Part shown: positions 50,633 to 58,203 of the stretch, one piece after another
Position numbering within the stretch: the stretch's first letter is position 1
Layout: each line of letters opens with the position of its first letter
DNA from: CAJGCS01 sp045589955
Lineage (GTDB): Bacteria; Bacillota_I; Bacilli_A; ML615J-28; CAG-313
DNA length: 64,000 bases
Reading direction: 5' to 3'
Assembly (NCBI GenBank): GCA_045589955.1
Contig: JAZNQD010000064.1
Location: 1 to 64,000, forward strand
The notes under the pieces: model-generated
Databases searched by the model: none
What the model was told of the DNA's origin: nothing
Seen by the model: only the letters and a program-made list of their open reading frames with translations
Made by a program: the position numbers and the translations under genes

Positions 50633-52360
50633 TTACCAAATCAAATCTGCAAATTCAGGACAGTCAATGAATGGATTTCTATTGCCTTGAATTGCTTCAA
50701 TCTTATTATTTCTATTGATTTCTAATTCACTAACAGGGTCTAAGGCATTCCATTCTAATAACACATGAATACCTTCACAAACTGAATTAAATGAATAACT
50801 GTCTGATTCAGGGTATCTTACCATTAAATAGAAGATAATTCTTGCGATATCCCCTTTGTAATCATCATTTGGTACATAGTAACCACTAGAATTTCCATAT
50901 TTTTGGTTACCACGACTTGAGTTAACAGAAATGCTACATGGGCGAATATGGTGTAAGTCTGCACCTGCACCAGAAGTTTTGAACCAACCTAAGCTTTGTG
51001 GCCATAAGTGTTCTCTGTTCCAGTCATTATTTAAGTCATATGATTTAGGAATTGATTGACCAGTATAGAATAAAATCATATTATTAGGGTTATTTGGGTC
51101 TTCATCAATATCAGGAAGTTCTAACTTACAATCAGAATAAGTAGTGATTTTCTTATGAGTTGAAGTGATTAAAGTTCTAAGAGCTGATTTTAATGCATCA
51201 CCTGATAAACCAAGAACTGATTGATAGTATTCTTCGTTATCAATATCTAAGTCACCTGGATCAACTGGTGGACGTTCAGGAATAACTGGTTGGTCAACAC
51301 CATCTTTTAAATCTTCTGGATGATATAAGTATGCAATAAATGTAGTTGTTGCATAAGTGATTTTATTAGCACTATATGTTTGATAAGTCTTACGACTATC
51401 AGTACCTAACATATAGTCAACACCATCAACAGGGTTTGTTAATGTATTTACAGTTTCATCAAATTTCCAAGCATCACCTGGAGTATTTACATAAACAACA
51501 TTAATATGTGTTCCACTTGGAACAATATCTAAATAAACTTTTTGATTATTCTTTAAGTGATATACATAATAACCACCATTTGCTTCTTCTAAGTAAATAA
51601 TAATAGATTCTGCAAGAATAGTTGTTGTTTCGTAGTAGTAACCATTCATATTACCTGTAATAAAGAATTCTTTATTTAAAGTAGAATGATTAAGTTTTAA
51701 AACATAAGGAACGTTTGTTTTAACTTTAATAACGTAGCCTTCTTCAGAGACATCACTATCATCAGGAGTGTAGTTTGGATCAACTTCCCCACATTCACAC
51801 TTACCATCAATGAATTCATGAACATGTGGTGGAATATAGTTTGGATCAACTTCCCCACATTCACATTCACCATCAATAAATTCATGAACGTGTGGAACAT
51901 AGTTAGGATCAACTTCACCACATTCACATTTTCCTTCAACAAATTTATGAGTATGTGGTGGAATATATTCAGGATCTTTTTCACCACATTCGCATCTTCC
52001 ATCAACAAATTCATGGACATGTGGAACATATTCATAAATACCGTTTACAATTTGACTTGGAGATGTATATTCACCATAAGGTAATGTTTGAATAGTATAG
52101 TTAATACTTTCTATTTCGACATCCTTAAAATTATAACTTGTTCCAATAACTATTTTTGAATAAGATTTACCGTCTAGTGTATAAGTTATTTCAAATGATA
52201 GTTTTTCTTCAGGGCTTGGACTATCCCAAAGAATTTTTGTTTCTTCGCATCTTAAGTTAGTTGGTGCTGGTGCTTGGTTACCTGCTGATTCACAAGCGCA
52301 TAAAAGTCCAATACTTAAGAACATAATTAATATAAATGTTAATCGTTTAAATAATTTCAT
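50633..52360 (-). CDS. Lipoprotein endonuclease I-type nuclease with four His/Cys repeats
   Basis: The 575-residue lipoprotein (signal peptide with LLCAC, Cys23 the likely lipid site) has an FN3-like stretch (about 30-110), four near-identical repeats of 21-22 residues (114-198; HVHEFVDGRCECGEKDP pattern, each with His-x-His and Cys-x-Cys), a beta-rich domain (about 208-345), and a C-terminal endonuclease I (NucM_1) domain (376-575). The nuclease has the NREHLWPQSLGW motif with catalytic His451, DLHHIRP (469-475), Asn480/Arg483, and a closing NRNPFIDCPE. It would degrade extracellular DNA/RNA at the cell surface for nucleotide supply, in line with tdk and cdd. GAGG precedes the minus-strand ATG, which has its own consensus promoter. 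Confidence 0.92.
   Translation of the reverse strand: MKLFKRLTFILIMFLSIGLLCACESAGNQAPAPTNLRCEETKILWDSPSPEEKLSFEITYTLDGKSYSKIVIGTSYNFKDVEIESINYTIQTLPYGEYTSPSQIVNGIYEYVPHVHEFVDGRCECGEKDPEYIPPHTHKFVEGKCECGEVDPNYVPHVHEFIDGECECGEVDPNYIPPHVHEFIDGKCECGEVDPNYTPDDSDVSEEGYVIKVKTNVPYVLKLNHSTLNKEFFITGNMNGYYYETTTILAESIIIYLEEANGGYYVYHLKNNQKVYLDIVPSGTHINVVYVNTPGDAWKFDETVNTLTNPVDGVDYMLGTDSRKTYQTYSANKITYATTTFIAYLYHPEDLKDGVDQPVIPERPPVDPGDLDIDNEEYYQSVLGLSGDALKSALRTLITSTHKKITTYSDCKLELPDIDEDPNNPNNMILFYTGQSIPKSYDLNNDWNREHLWPQSLGWFKTSGAGADLHHIRPCSISVNSSRGNQKYGNSSGYYVPNDDYKGDIARIIFYLMVRYPESDSYSFNSVCEGIHVLLEWNALDPVSELEINRNNKIEAIQGNRNPFIDCPEFADLIW
51767..52021 (-). repeat. Four tandem in-frame repeats in the nuclease gene
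   Basis: Four units of 63-66 bp encode HxHxFxxGxCECGExDPxYxP. High DNA identity between units points to recent duplication; copy number may vary between strains. Confidence 0.9.
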
Positions 52361-52382
52361 AAGTACCTCTTTTCAATTATTA

Positions 52383-52411
52383 ATTATATACTATGTAACA
52401 CAAAATGTCAA
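52383..52411 (-). promoter_or_regulatory. Minus-strand promoter of the nuclease lipoprotein
   Basis: On the minus strand a perfect TTGACA (52411-52406) and TATAAT (52388-52383) with a 17-bp spacer, 22 bp before the ATG. Confidence 0.85.
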
Positions 52412-52445
52412 CTTTTATAAGTTTTTAAAAAATTCTATTAATATG

Positions 52446-52474
52446 TTGAAAGAAAACTTGGAATGTGCTATAAT
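52446..52474 (+). promoter_or_regulatory. Strong promoter of the groES operon
   Basis: TTGAAA (52446-52451) and TATAAT (52469-52474), 17-bp spacer, with extended -10 (TGCTATAAT). No CIRCE inverted repeat (TTAGCACTC-N9-GAGTGCTAA) is present. Confidence 0.82.
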
Positions 52475-52496
52475 AATTAATATAGGAAGTGATAAA

Positions 52497-52745
52497 ATGT
52501 TTAGACCTTTAAATAAAAAAATATTACTAATTCCTCTTCATGAAGATAAAACTAATACAACTATTTTTATGGGTAATAGCAGCACAAAAAAATATGAAGT
52601 TGTAAGTATCGGTAAAGAAGTTGTTGAGGTTAAAGTGAAAGATCATGTTTATCTAAACGAATCAAAACTAATTCGTTTAGATATTAATAATACTATTTAC
52701 TATCTTTTAGAAGAACAAGATATATATATGATTGTTGAGGAATAA
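52497..52745 (+). CDS. groES: Co-chaperonin GroES (short, divergent)
   Basis: The ATG at 52497 (GGAAG 7 bp upstream) gives 82 residues; an in-frame start at 52443 would precede the promoter. The GroES pattern is visible: RPLNKKILLIPL at the N-terminus, a mobile-loop region with the hydrophobic tripeptide IFM, VVSIGKEVVEVKVKDHVYLNESK, and a closing YYLLEEQDIYMIVEE strand. GroES caps GroEL for ATP-driven protein folding. It is about 12 residues shorter than typical. It ends one base before the groEL ATG. Confidence 0.85.
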   Translation: MFRPLNKKILLIPLHEDKTNTTIFMGNSSTKKYEVVSIGKEVVEVKVKDHVYLNESKLIRLDINNTIYYLLEEQDIYMIVEE

Positions 52746-52746
52746 T

Positions 52747-54324
52747 ATGGCAGTTGAGATTAAATTTGCACAAGATATTCGTCAAAAAATCCTAAAAGGT
52801 GTACAAACAGTAAATAATGCGGTTAGCGTTACTCTTGGGCCTAAAGGTCGTAATGTTATTATTTCGGAAGACTATGGAGCACCACTAATTATTAATGATG
52901 GTGTTTCAATTGCCAAAAGAATTGAATTAAAAGATAAGTTTGAAAACTTAGGGGCACGTACATTAATTGAAGCCTCAATCAAAACCAATGACCTTGTAGG
53001 TGATGGTACCACTTCTGCAATCATTCTTGCCTCATCAATTATTAATGAGGGAATGACTTTAATTAATCAGGGAGCTAACCCAGTAACTTTAAGAAAAGGT
53101 TTAAACTACTATTTACCAATTATCACAAAACTAATTGAATCGAAAAGTCAAAGCATAACAACTAATAATGATATATATAAAGTTGCATATGTTTCATCAA
53201 CAAATGAAGAAGTTGCAACACTTATTGCCCAAGCATATGAACAAATTGGAGATGATAGTGTAATTACACTTGAAGAATCGCAGGGGATTGATACTACATT
53301 AGTTATTGTTAAGGGATATTCATATGATCGTGGTTATTTATCAAGTTATATGTTAAGTAACAATGCCAAAGAAGCTGAGCTTATAAATCCATATATTCTA
53401 ATTATTGATCAAAAAATTAATAATATGAATGAACTTGTTCCCTTTTTAGAATTAGCTATTAAGGATAATCGAGCAATTCTTGTAATATGTGAAGATATCG
53501 AACAAGAAGTATTAAGTTCTTTAGTTGTGAATAAACTTAGAGGCGTTGTAAATGTTGTTGTCACAAAAGCACCTGGTTTTGGAAACAAGAAAACAAAGAT
53601 GTTAGAAGATATTGCCTTGCTTACGGACTGTATTTTTGTAAGTAGTTCGTATAAAGAATTTCCTAGCTCAGAAAATACAAAATTAGGTAGTGCAAAAAAA
53701 GTAATTGTTTCAAGTAATGAAACAATTATTATTACAGATGGAAACGATGAAGTTAACAATCGTATCCAGAATCTTAAAGAAGAACTTCAAAGTGTAACAA
53801 GTCAGTATGACAAAGAAGTTTTAGAAAAACGAATTTCTAAACTATCAGGCGGTATTGCGATTATTAGAGTTGGCGCTTCAACAGAGCTTGAACTTCAAGA
53901 AAAGAAATTACTAATTGAAGACGCAATATGTGCTACACGATGTGCAAAAACTTCTGGAATTATTCCGGGTGGTGGGAAAGTATTTTACGAAATAAGTGAA
54001 ATACTATCCAACGAAAAATATCAGGCCTTTCCTGAAGCTAAATCTTTATTAATTAACGCTTTGAAACGTCCTTTTTACCAACTAGTTGAAAACTGTGGAA
54101 TTAAGGTTTGTGAAGTTTTACCACTCGTAAATGATAAAATGTGGTTTGATGCAAATACTGAAGAAGTAATTGACTTTACTAAAATGCAAGTAATTGATCC
54201 TACAACTGTCGCAACAACAGTTATTAAAAATGCGATATCAGTTGCAAGTATCTTACTAACAACTGAATGTGGTATTGTCGAAGTATTAGAAAAGAAAGAA
54301 GTAAATGAGGATAATTTATTATGA
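52747..54324 (+). CDS. groEL: Chaperonin GroEL (divergent, without Gly-Gly-Met tail)
   Basis: The 525-residue Hsp60 (ATG 52747, GAGG 6 bp upstream) has the ATP-site elements VTLGPKGRNV, NDGVSIA, VGDGTT (usually AGDGTT) and EDAICATRCAK...IIPGGG, with the nucleotide Asp residues preserved. The apical domain has KAPGFGNKKTKMLEDIALLT, and VIDPTTVATTVIKNAISVASILLTTEC closes the equatorial domain. The C-terminus is EVLEKKEVNEDNLL, lacking the usual GGM repeats. Overall divergence is high, as in mollicute-type chaperonins. It overlaps the next gene by 4 bp (ATGA), so expression is coupled to a coiled-coil protein. Confidence 0.93.
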   Translation: MAVEIKFAQDIRQKILKGVQTVNNAVSVTLGPKGRNVIISEDYGAPLIINDGVSIAKRIELKDKFENLGARTLIEASIKTNDLVGDGTTSAIILASSIINEGMTLINQGANPVTLRKGLNYYLPIITKLIESKSQSITTNNDIYKVAYVSSTNEEVATLIAQAYEQIGDDSVITLEESQGIDTTLVIVKGYSYDRGYLSSYMLSNNAKEAELINPYILIIDQKINNMNELVPFLELAIKDNRAILVICEDIEQEVLSSLVVNKLRGVVNVVVTKAPGFGNKKTKMLEDIALLTDCIFVSSSYKEFPSSENTKLGSAKKVIVSSNETIIITDGNDEVNNRIQNLKEELQSVTSQYDKEVLEKRISKLSGGIAIIRVGASTELELQEKKLLIEDAICATRCAKTSGIIPGGGKVFYEISEILSNEKYQAFPEAKSLLINALKRPFYQLVENCGIKVCEVLPLVNDKMWFDANTEEVIDFTKMQVIDPTTVATTVIKNAISVASILLTTECGIVEVLEKKEVNEDNLL

Positions 54325-55916
54325 TGAATAATTATGATGAAAAGACATTACTTAATAAAATATCAGAACTAGAAAATGAAAATGCTAAATTGAAAGTTGA
54401 AAATCAAGATTTAAAGAACAAACTTGAAGTTCAAGATTTAGTTGATCAAGACTATAATAAACCAGTTTCATTAAATGATTATTATTTATCAAAATATCTT
54501 GATACTCATGATGAAATTTACAAAAGACGCTTAAGTGCTATTCTTAATAAAAACAGTGCTATCAAAGATACACTTGCTTTACTAGAAGAAAAGTATGAAA
54601 ATTTAAAAAAATGTGATACTGATCTTACAGTGGAAGAAGTTAAAGAAGAAATTCAAAAACTAAGAAATGAAAAAGAAGAACTTGATTCGAAACTTAATGT
54701 AAAGATTATTGAACTAACTGACATGATTAAAGCTATCAATAAAATGCTTATTGATGCTAAGAAATATGTTGTTGAATATTATGGCAACTTAGTTCAACAT
54801 TTAGGAAAAGCCTCTTTTGATGCGACTATTGAATATATGGATTTTATTATTAATGTTGCTCGTAATACCTTCTATGATCAAAATGTATTAATTAATAATG
54901 AAATGATTAAAGCAAGTTATTTAAACCGCGAGCTTGAAGATTTAGATAAACAGACTGAGATTGAAAAAAATAATATTGATGAAAGAATAAAAAATCTTTC
55001 TGATGTTTCTATTAAGGAACAAATCTGTGAACTTGAAGAACAGATTGAAACATTAAAAGAAGATTTAAAACATAATACTTTATTTGCTAGTGAGCTAGAA
55101 GAGTTATTTAAAGACATCAAACAAAAGCATATTAAAGAAATTCTTGATCAAATTAGCTATATGCAAATAAGAGATGTTGTAAATAAAGAAATCGCTAATT
55201 CCTTAGAAGAGTTAATTGAAATTGATTTTGCCTCAATGTTAGAAACAATAGATACTACTACAAGTGCTAAATTAAAAAAAGAAACAGAAATCAAATCTTT
55301 AAATTTAAGAAAAGCTCAACTTGAACAAGTTCAAAGTGAATACGAGGAATGTTTAAAAGAAGTTGATAATATTGAAGGTATTGAAAACACAATCAATAAA
55401 AACATTACTCAGATTGAAGAATACGCAAGTTTTGCGATGAAAGCAATTGAGTCTCATGCTAATTATCAACGTATTTATGATGAATATACATCATTAATTA
55501 CTAAAAGAGATCTTCTTGTAAAAGAGATTGATCACATACAAGATGAACTTATTACTTTAAAAGAAACAAGACGTGAAAAGGTCCTAGATCCATATGCTCG
55601 TCCAATCATTAATGAGTTAAATGAAAATATTGCTCAAAGAGAAAGCAAGTTAGATCGTTCAAAGGTTGTTTTAGAAAAGTTAGAAAGAGAAATTGAACTT
55701 TACCCTAAAACAAAAGAAGAAATTATTGTTGTTTCAGTTATTTGTGAAAAAATCAAATGTGAAAAACATTTACCAGATTTATATCAAAAACAAAGAGAGC
55801 TAACAATGGCTGTTGAAGATAAAAAAGATCATCTTGCTCAACTAAAAAAATCACTTGATGAATATGATGCTTTAAGTGAGAAATTATCGGAATTAGAAAA
55901 TGAAAGTAACAATTAG
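54321..55916 (+). CDS. Long coiled-coil protein of unknown function
   Basis: The 531-residue cytoplasmic protein is almost entirely heptad-rich, Lys/Glu/Leu coiled coil (LLNKISELENENAKLKVENQDL... onward), interrupted by a more globular stretch at about 135-200 (IKAINKMLIDAKKYVVEYYGNLVQHLG...). There is no signal peptide, ATPase motif or membrane helix. It resembles structural or SMC-arm-like proteins in composition only; the true family is not recognised. It starts within the groEL stop (ATGA), with GAGG 10 bp upstream, and overlaps the B3/B4 gene by 17 bp, so it is embedded in a chaperonin-tRNA synthetase operon. Confidence 0.8.
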   Translation: MMNNYDEKTLLNKISELENENAKLKVENQDLKNKLEVQDLVDQDYNKPVSLNDYYLSKYLDTHDEIYKRRLSAILNKNSAIKDTLALLEEKYENLKKCDTDLTVEEVKEEIQKLRNEKEELDSKLNVKIIELTDMIKAINKMLIDAKKYVVEYYGNLVQHLGKASFDATIEYMDFIINVARNTFYDQNVLINNEMIKASYLNRELEDLDKQTEIEKNNIDERIKNLSDVSIKEQICELEEQIETLKEDLKHNTLFASELEELFKDIKQKHIKEILDQISYMQIRDVVNKEIANSLEELIEIDFASMLETIDTTTSAKLKKETEIKSLNLRKAQLEQVQSEYEECLKEVDNIEGIENTINKNITQIEEYASFAMKAIESHANYQRIYDEYTSLITKRDLLVKEIDHIQDELITLKETRREKVLDPYARPIINELNENIAQRESKLDRSKVVLEKLEREIELYPKTKEEIIVVSVICEKIKCEKHLPDLYQKQRELTMAVEDKKDHLAQLKKSLDEYDALSEKLSELENESNN

Positions 55917-56547
55917 TGAAGATATAACAAAAATCCTTCCGGGTTTTTCAGTAATTGCTTACACAATGGATGTTGATAACAAATTAACAGACGGTGTTAC
56001 AACGTTCATCAATAAAGTTGTTGAAGAGAATAAGGATATATATACTTTAGAACAAGTCATTAAAGATCAAAAAATCTTAGAGTCAAGAAATGGGTATAAA
56101 AAACTTGGCAAAGATCCAAGCCATACTCGTGTTGCTTGTGAAAATCTTCTTCGAAGAATTATAAAAAGACAACCCTTATATCGCCTTGGTGATATAATTG
56201 ATCTTGGAAATATTCTTTCGATTTTAACAAGACGCAGTGTCTGTGTTGTTGATCTTGATAAGCTTGTTGGTAATGTAAATATTCGTATAGGTACTAAAGA
56301 AGATATATATATCACAATTAATCGTGGGCCATTAAATGTTGATAAAATCCCAGTTTATGAAGATGAGAATTCACCATTTGGTTGTCCATCAAGTGATACC
56401 CTTAGAACAGCAGTTGATCAAAGCACTAAATCAATTTATATAATGATTATCTGTTTTGAACAAACAAATTTAGAAGAAGATGAAAAATTACTAATTGATA
56501 TATATAAAAAATATACCAATGCTAGAAATATAAAAAAGATAAAATGA
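55900..56547 (+). CDS. B3/B4-domain protein related to the PheRS beta-subunit editing domain
   Basis: The 215-residue protein matches the stand-alone B3/B4 domain: ESRNGYKKLGKDPSHTRVACENLLRRII, the LPLYRLGDIIDLGNILSILTRRSVCVVDLDKL-like segment, and SPFGCPSSDTLRTAV. In phenylalanyl-tRNA synthetase this domain edits mischarged tRNA; free-standing members are thought to act on aminoacyl-tRNA or small substrates, without certainty. It overlaps the coiled-coil gene by 17 bp and precedes glnS by 14 bp, a context fitting tRNA quality control. Confidence 0.85.
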   Translation: MKVTISEDITKILPGFSVIAYTMDVDNKLTDGVTTFINKVVEENKDIYTLEQVIKDQKILESRNGYKKLGKDPSHTRVACENLLRRIIKRQPLYRLGDIIDLGNILSILTRRSVCVVDLDKLVGNVNIRIGTKEDIYITINRGPLNVDKIPVYEDENSPFGCPSSDTLRTAVDQSTKSIYIMIICFEQTNLEEDEKLLIDIYKKYTNARNIKKIK

Positions 56548-56561
56548 GGTAAAAAATCATT

Positions 56562-58202
56562 ATGGAAAATTCGAATTTTATAAAAACAATAATGAAAAAC
56601 GAGTTAGAACAAGGAGTTGTTAAAACCATTTTAACAAGATTTCCTCCTGAACCTAATGCGTATTTACATATTGGTCATGCTCGTGCTATAATTACAAACT
56701 TTGAACTATCAAAATCTTTTGGTGGAGGAACAAACCTTCGTTTTGACGATACAAATCCTTCTAAAGAAGATACTGAATATGTCGAAGCAATTAAAAAAGA
56801 TATAGCTTGGTTAGGCTATGAACCAAGAACAATTAACTATGGTTCTAACTATTTTGATGCAACATATGAAAAAGCATGCCTTTTAATAAAAAAAGGTTTA
56901 GCTTTTGTTTGTGATTTAAACCAAGAACAACTTTCAGAATATCGTGGTTCTATTAATGAACCTGGTAAAGAATCACCTTATCGTAATCGTACTGTTGAAG
57001 AAAACTTACGTTTATTTGAGGAAATGAAAAATGGCAAATATGGAAATGGTGAAAAAACACTACGTGCTAAGATTGATATGGCTAGTCCTAACATCAACAT
57101 GCGTGATCCAGTAATCTATCGTATTATGCATGTAAATCATCACCAAACAAAAGACAAATGGTGTATTTATCCAATGTATGACTTTGCTCATCCATTACAA
57201 GATGCTTTTGAAGGAATTACTCATTCATTATGTAGTATTGAATTTGAAGACCATCGTCCACTTTATGAATGGGTTATTAATAATTGTGAAGTAGAAGCTA
57301 AACCTCGTCAAATTGAATGGGGACGTTTAGGTATTACGCATATGATTATGAGCAAAAGATACTTAAAACAATTAGTTGATGAAAAACTTGTTATAGGTTA
57401 TGATGACCCAAGAATGCCGACATTAGTTGGCTTAAGAAGAAGAGGGTTTACTCCTAACTCAATTCGTGAATTTATTTTATCAACTGGTCTTTCTAAAATT
57501 AACTCAACAGTTGATTATGGCATGTTAGAACACTTCTTAAGAGAAGATTTAAAATTAAGTTCTCCTCGTCCTAATGCAATTATTAACCCTTTAAAAGTTG
57601 TAATTACTAACTATGAAGAAGGTAAAGTAGAATACTTAGATGCGCCAAACAATACAGAAAATGAAGAATTAGGTTCTAGAAAGATTTCTTTCTCTCGTAA
57701 TATTTATATTGAAAGAGATGACTTTATTGAAGAAAAGCCAAACAAACATTGGAAGCGTCTTGCTAAAGGCATCGAAGTTAGATTAATGCATGCATATTTT
57801 ATTAAGTGTAATGAAGTAATCAAAGATGAAAATGGTGAAATTGTTGAAATTCATTGTACTTATGATCCTGCAACAAAATCAGGAACAGGCTTTAATGAAA
57901 GAAAACCAAATGGTAATATTCATTTTGTTGATGCATCAACTGCCGTTAATGCAACATTTAACTTATTTGAACCATTAATTCTAGATGAAAAAGTTTCAAC
58001 AGATAATTTCATGGAAAGATTAAATCCAAATTCATGGGTTGTTAAACATGGATATGTTGAAGAAAGTTTAAAAAATACAAAACCAGAAGACAAATATCAA
58101 TTTATTAGAAATGGTTATTATGTTACAGATTATAATTCAAAGGAAGATGAATTGATTTTTAATCGAATTGCGGAGTTAAAATCATCATTTACGGTGAAGT
58201 AA
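56562..58202 (+). CDS. glnS: Glutaminyl-tRNA synthetase
   Basis: The 546-residue class I synthetase has the GlnRS-type FPPEPNAYLHIGHA motif (HIGH at 36-39), LRFDDTNPSKED, and the MSKRYLK loop (KMSKS variant). After the catalytic core it has a two-part anticodon-binding beta-barrel region (about 335-545). It charges tRNA-Gln directly with glutamine. Many low-GC Firmicutes instead use GluRS plus GatCAB, so its presence is notable but not unique. AGGTAAAA precedes the ATG. Length is normal. It is followed after one base by pcrA. Confidence 0.95.
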   Translation: MENSNFIKTIMKNELEQGVVKTILTRFPPEPNAYLHIGHARAIITNFELSKSFGGGTNLRFDDTNPSKEDTEYVEAIKKDIAWLGYEPRTINYGSNYFDATYEKACLLIKKGLAFVCDLNQEQLSEYRGSINEPGKESPYRNRTVEENLRLFEEMKNGKYGNGEKTLRAKIDMASPNINMRDPVIYRIMHVNHHQTKDKWCIYPMYDFAHPLQDAFEGITHSLCSIEFEDHRPLYEWVINNCEVEAKPRQIEWGRLGITHMIMSKRYLKQLVDEKLVIGYDDPRMPTLVGLRRRGFTPNSIREFILSTGLSKINSTVDYGMLEHFLREDLKLSSPRPNAIINPLKVVITNYEEGKVEYLDAPNNTENEELGSRKISFSRNIYIERDDFIEEKPNKHWKRLAKGIEVRLMHAYFIKCNEVIKDENGEIVEIHCTYDPATKSGTGFNERKPNGNIHFVDASTAVNATFNLFEPLILDEKVSTDNFMERLNPNSWVVKHGYVEESLKNTKPEDKYQFIRNGYYVTDYNSKEDELIFNRIAELKSSFTVK

Positions 58203-58203
58203 A

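Noticed and set aside
51767..52021. CRISPR-like tandem repeats
   Set aside because: The repeats are in-frame coding units of the nuclease lipoprotein, without unique spacers.
51697..52035. Second reading frame (112 codons) over the repeats
   Set aside because: It is a shadow frame created by the repeat periodicity; there is no ribosome binding site and the Met/Asn-rich composition is unnatural.
52375..52497. CIRCE heat-shock operator before groES
   Set aside because: No TTAGCACTC/GAGTGCTAA inverted repeat was found by eye.
53409..53759. 116-codon minus-strand frame inside groEL
   Set aside because: It is antisense to a conserved coding region and has no ribosome binding site or promoter.
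56500..56562. T-box or other riboswitch before glnS
   Set aside because: Only 14 bp separate it from the upstream gene; there is no space for a leader.
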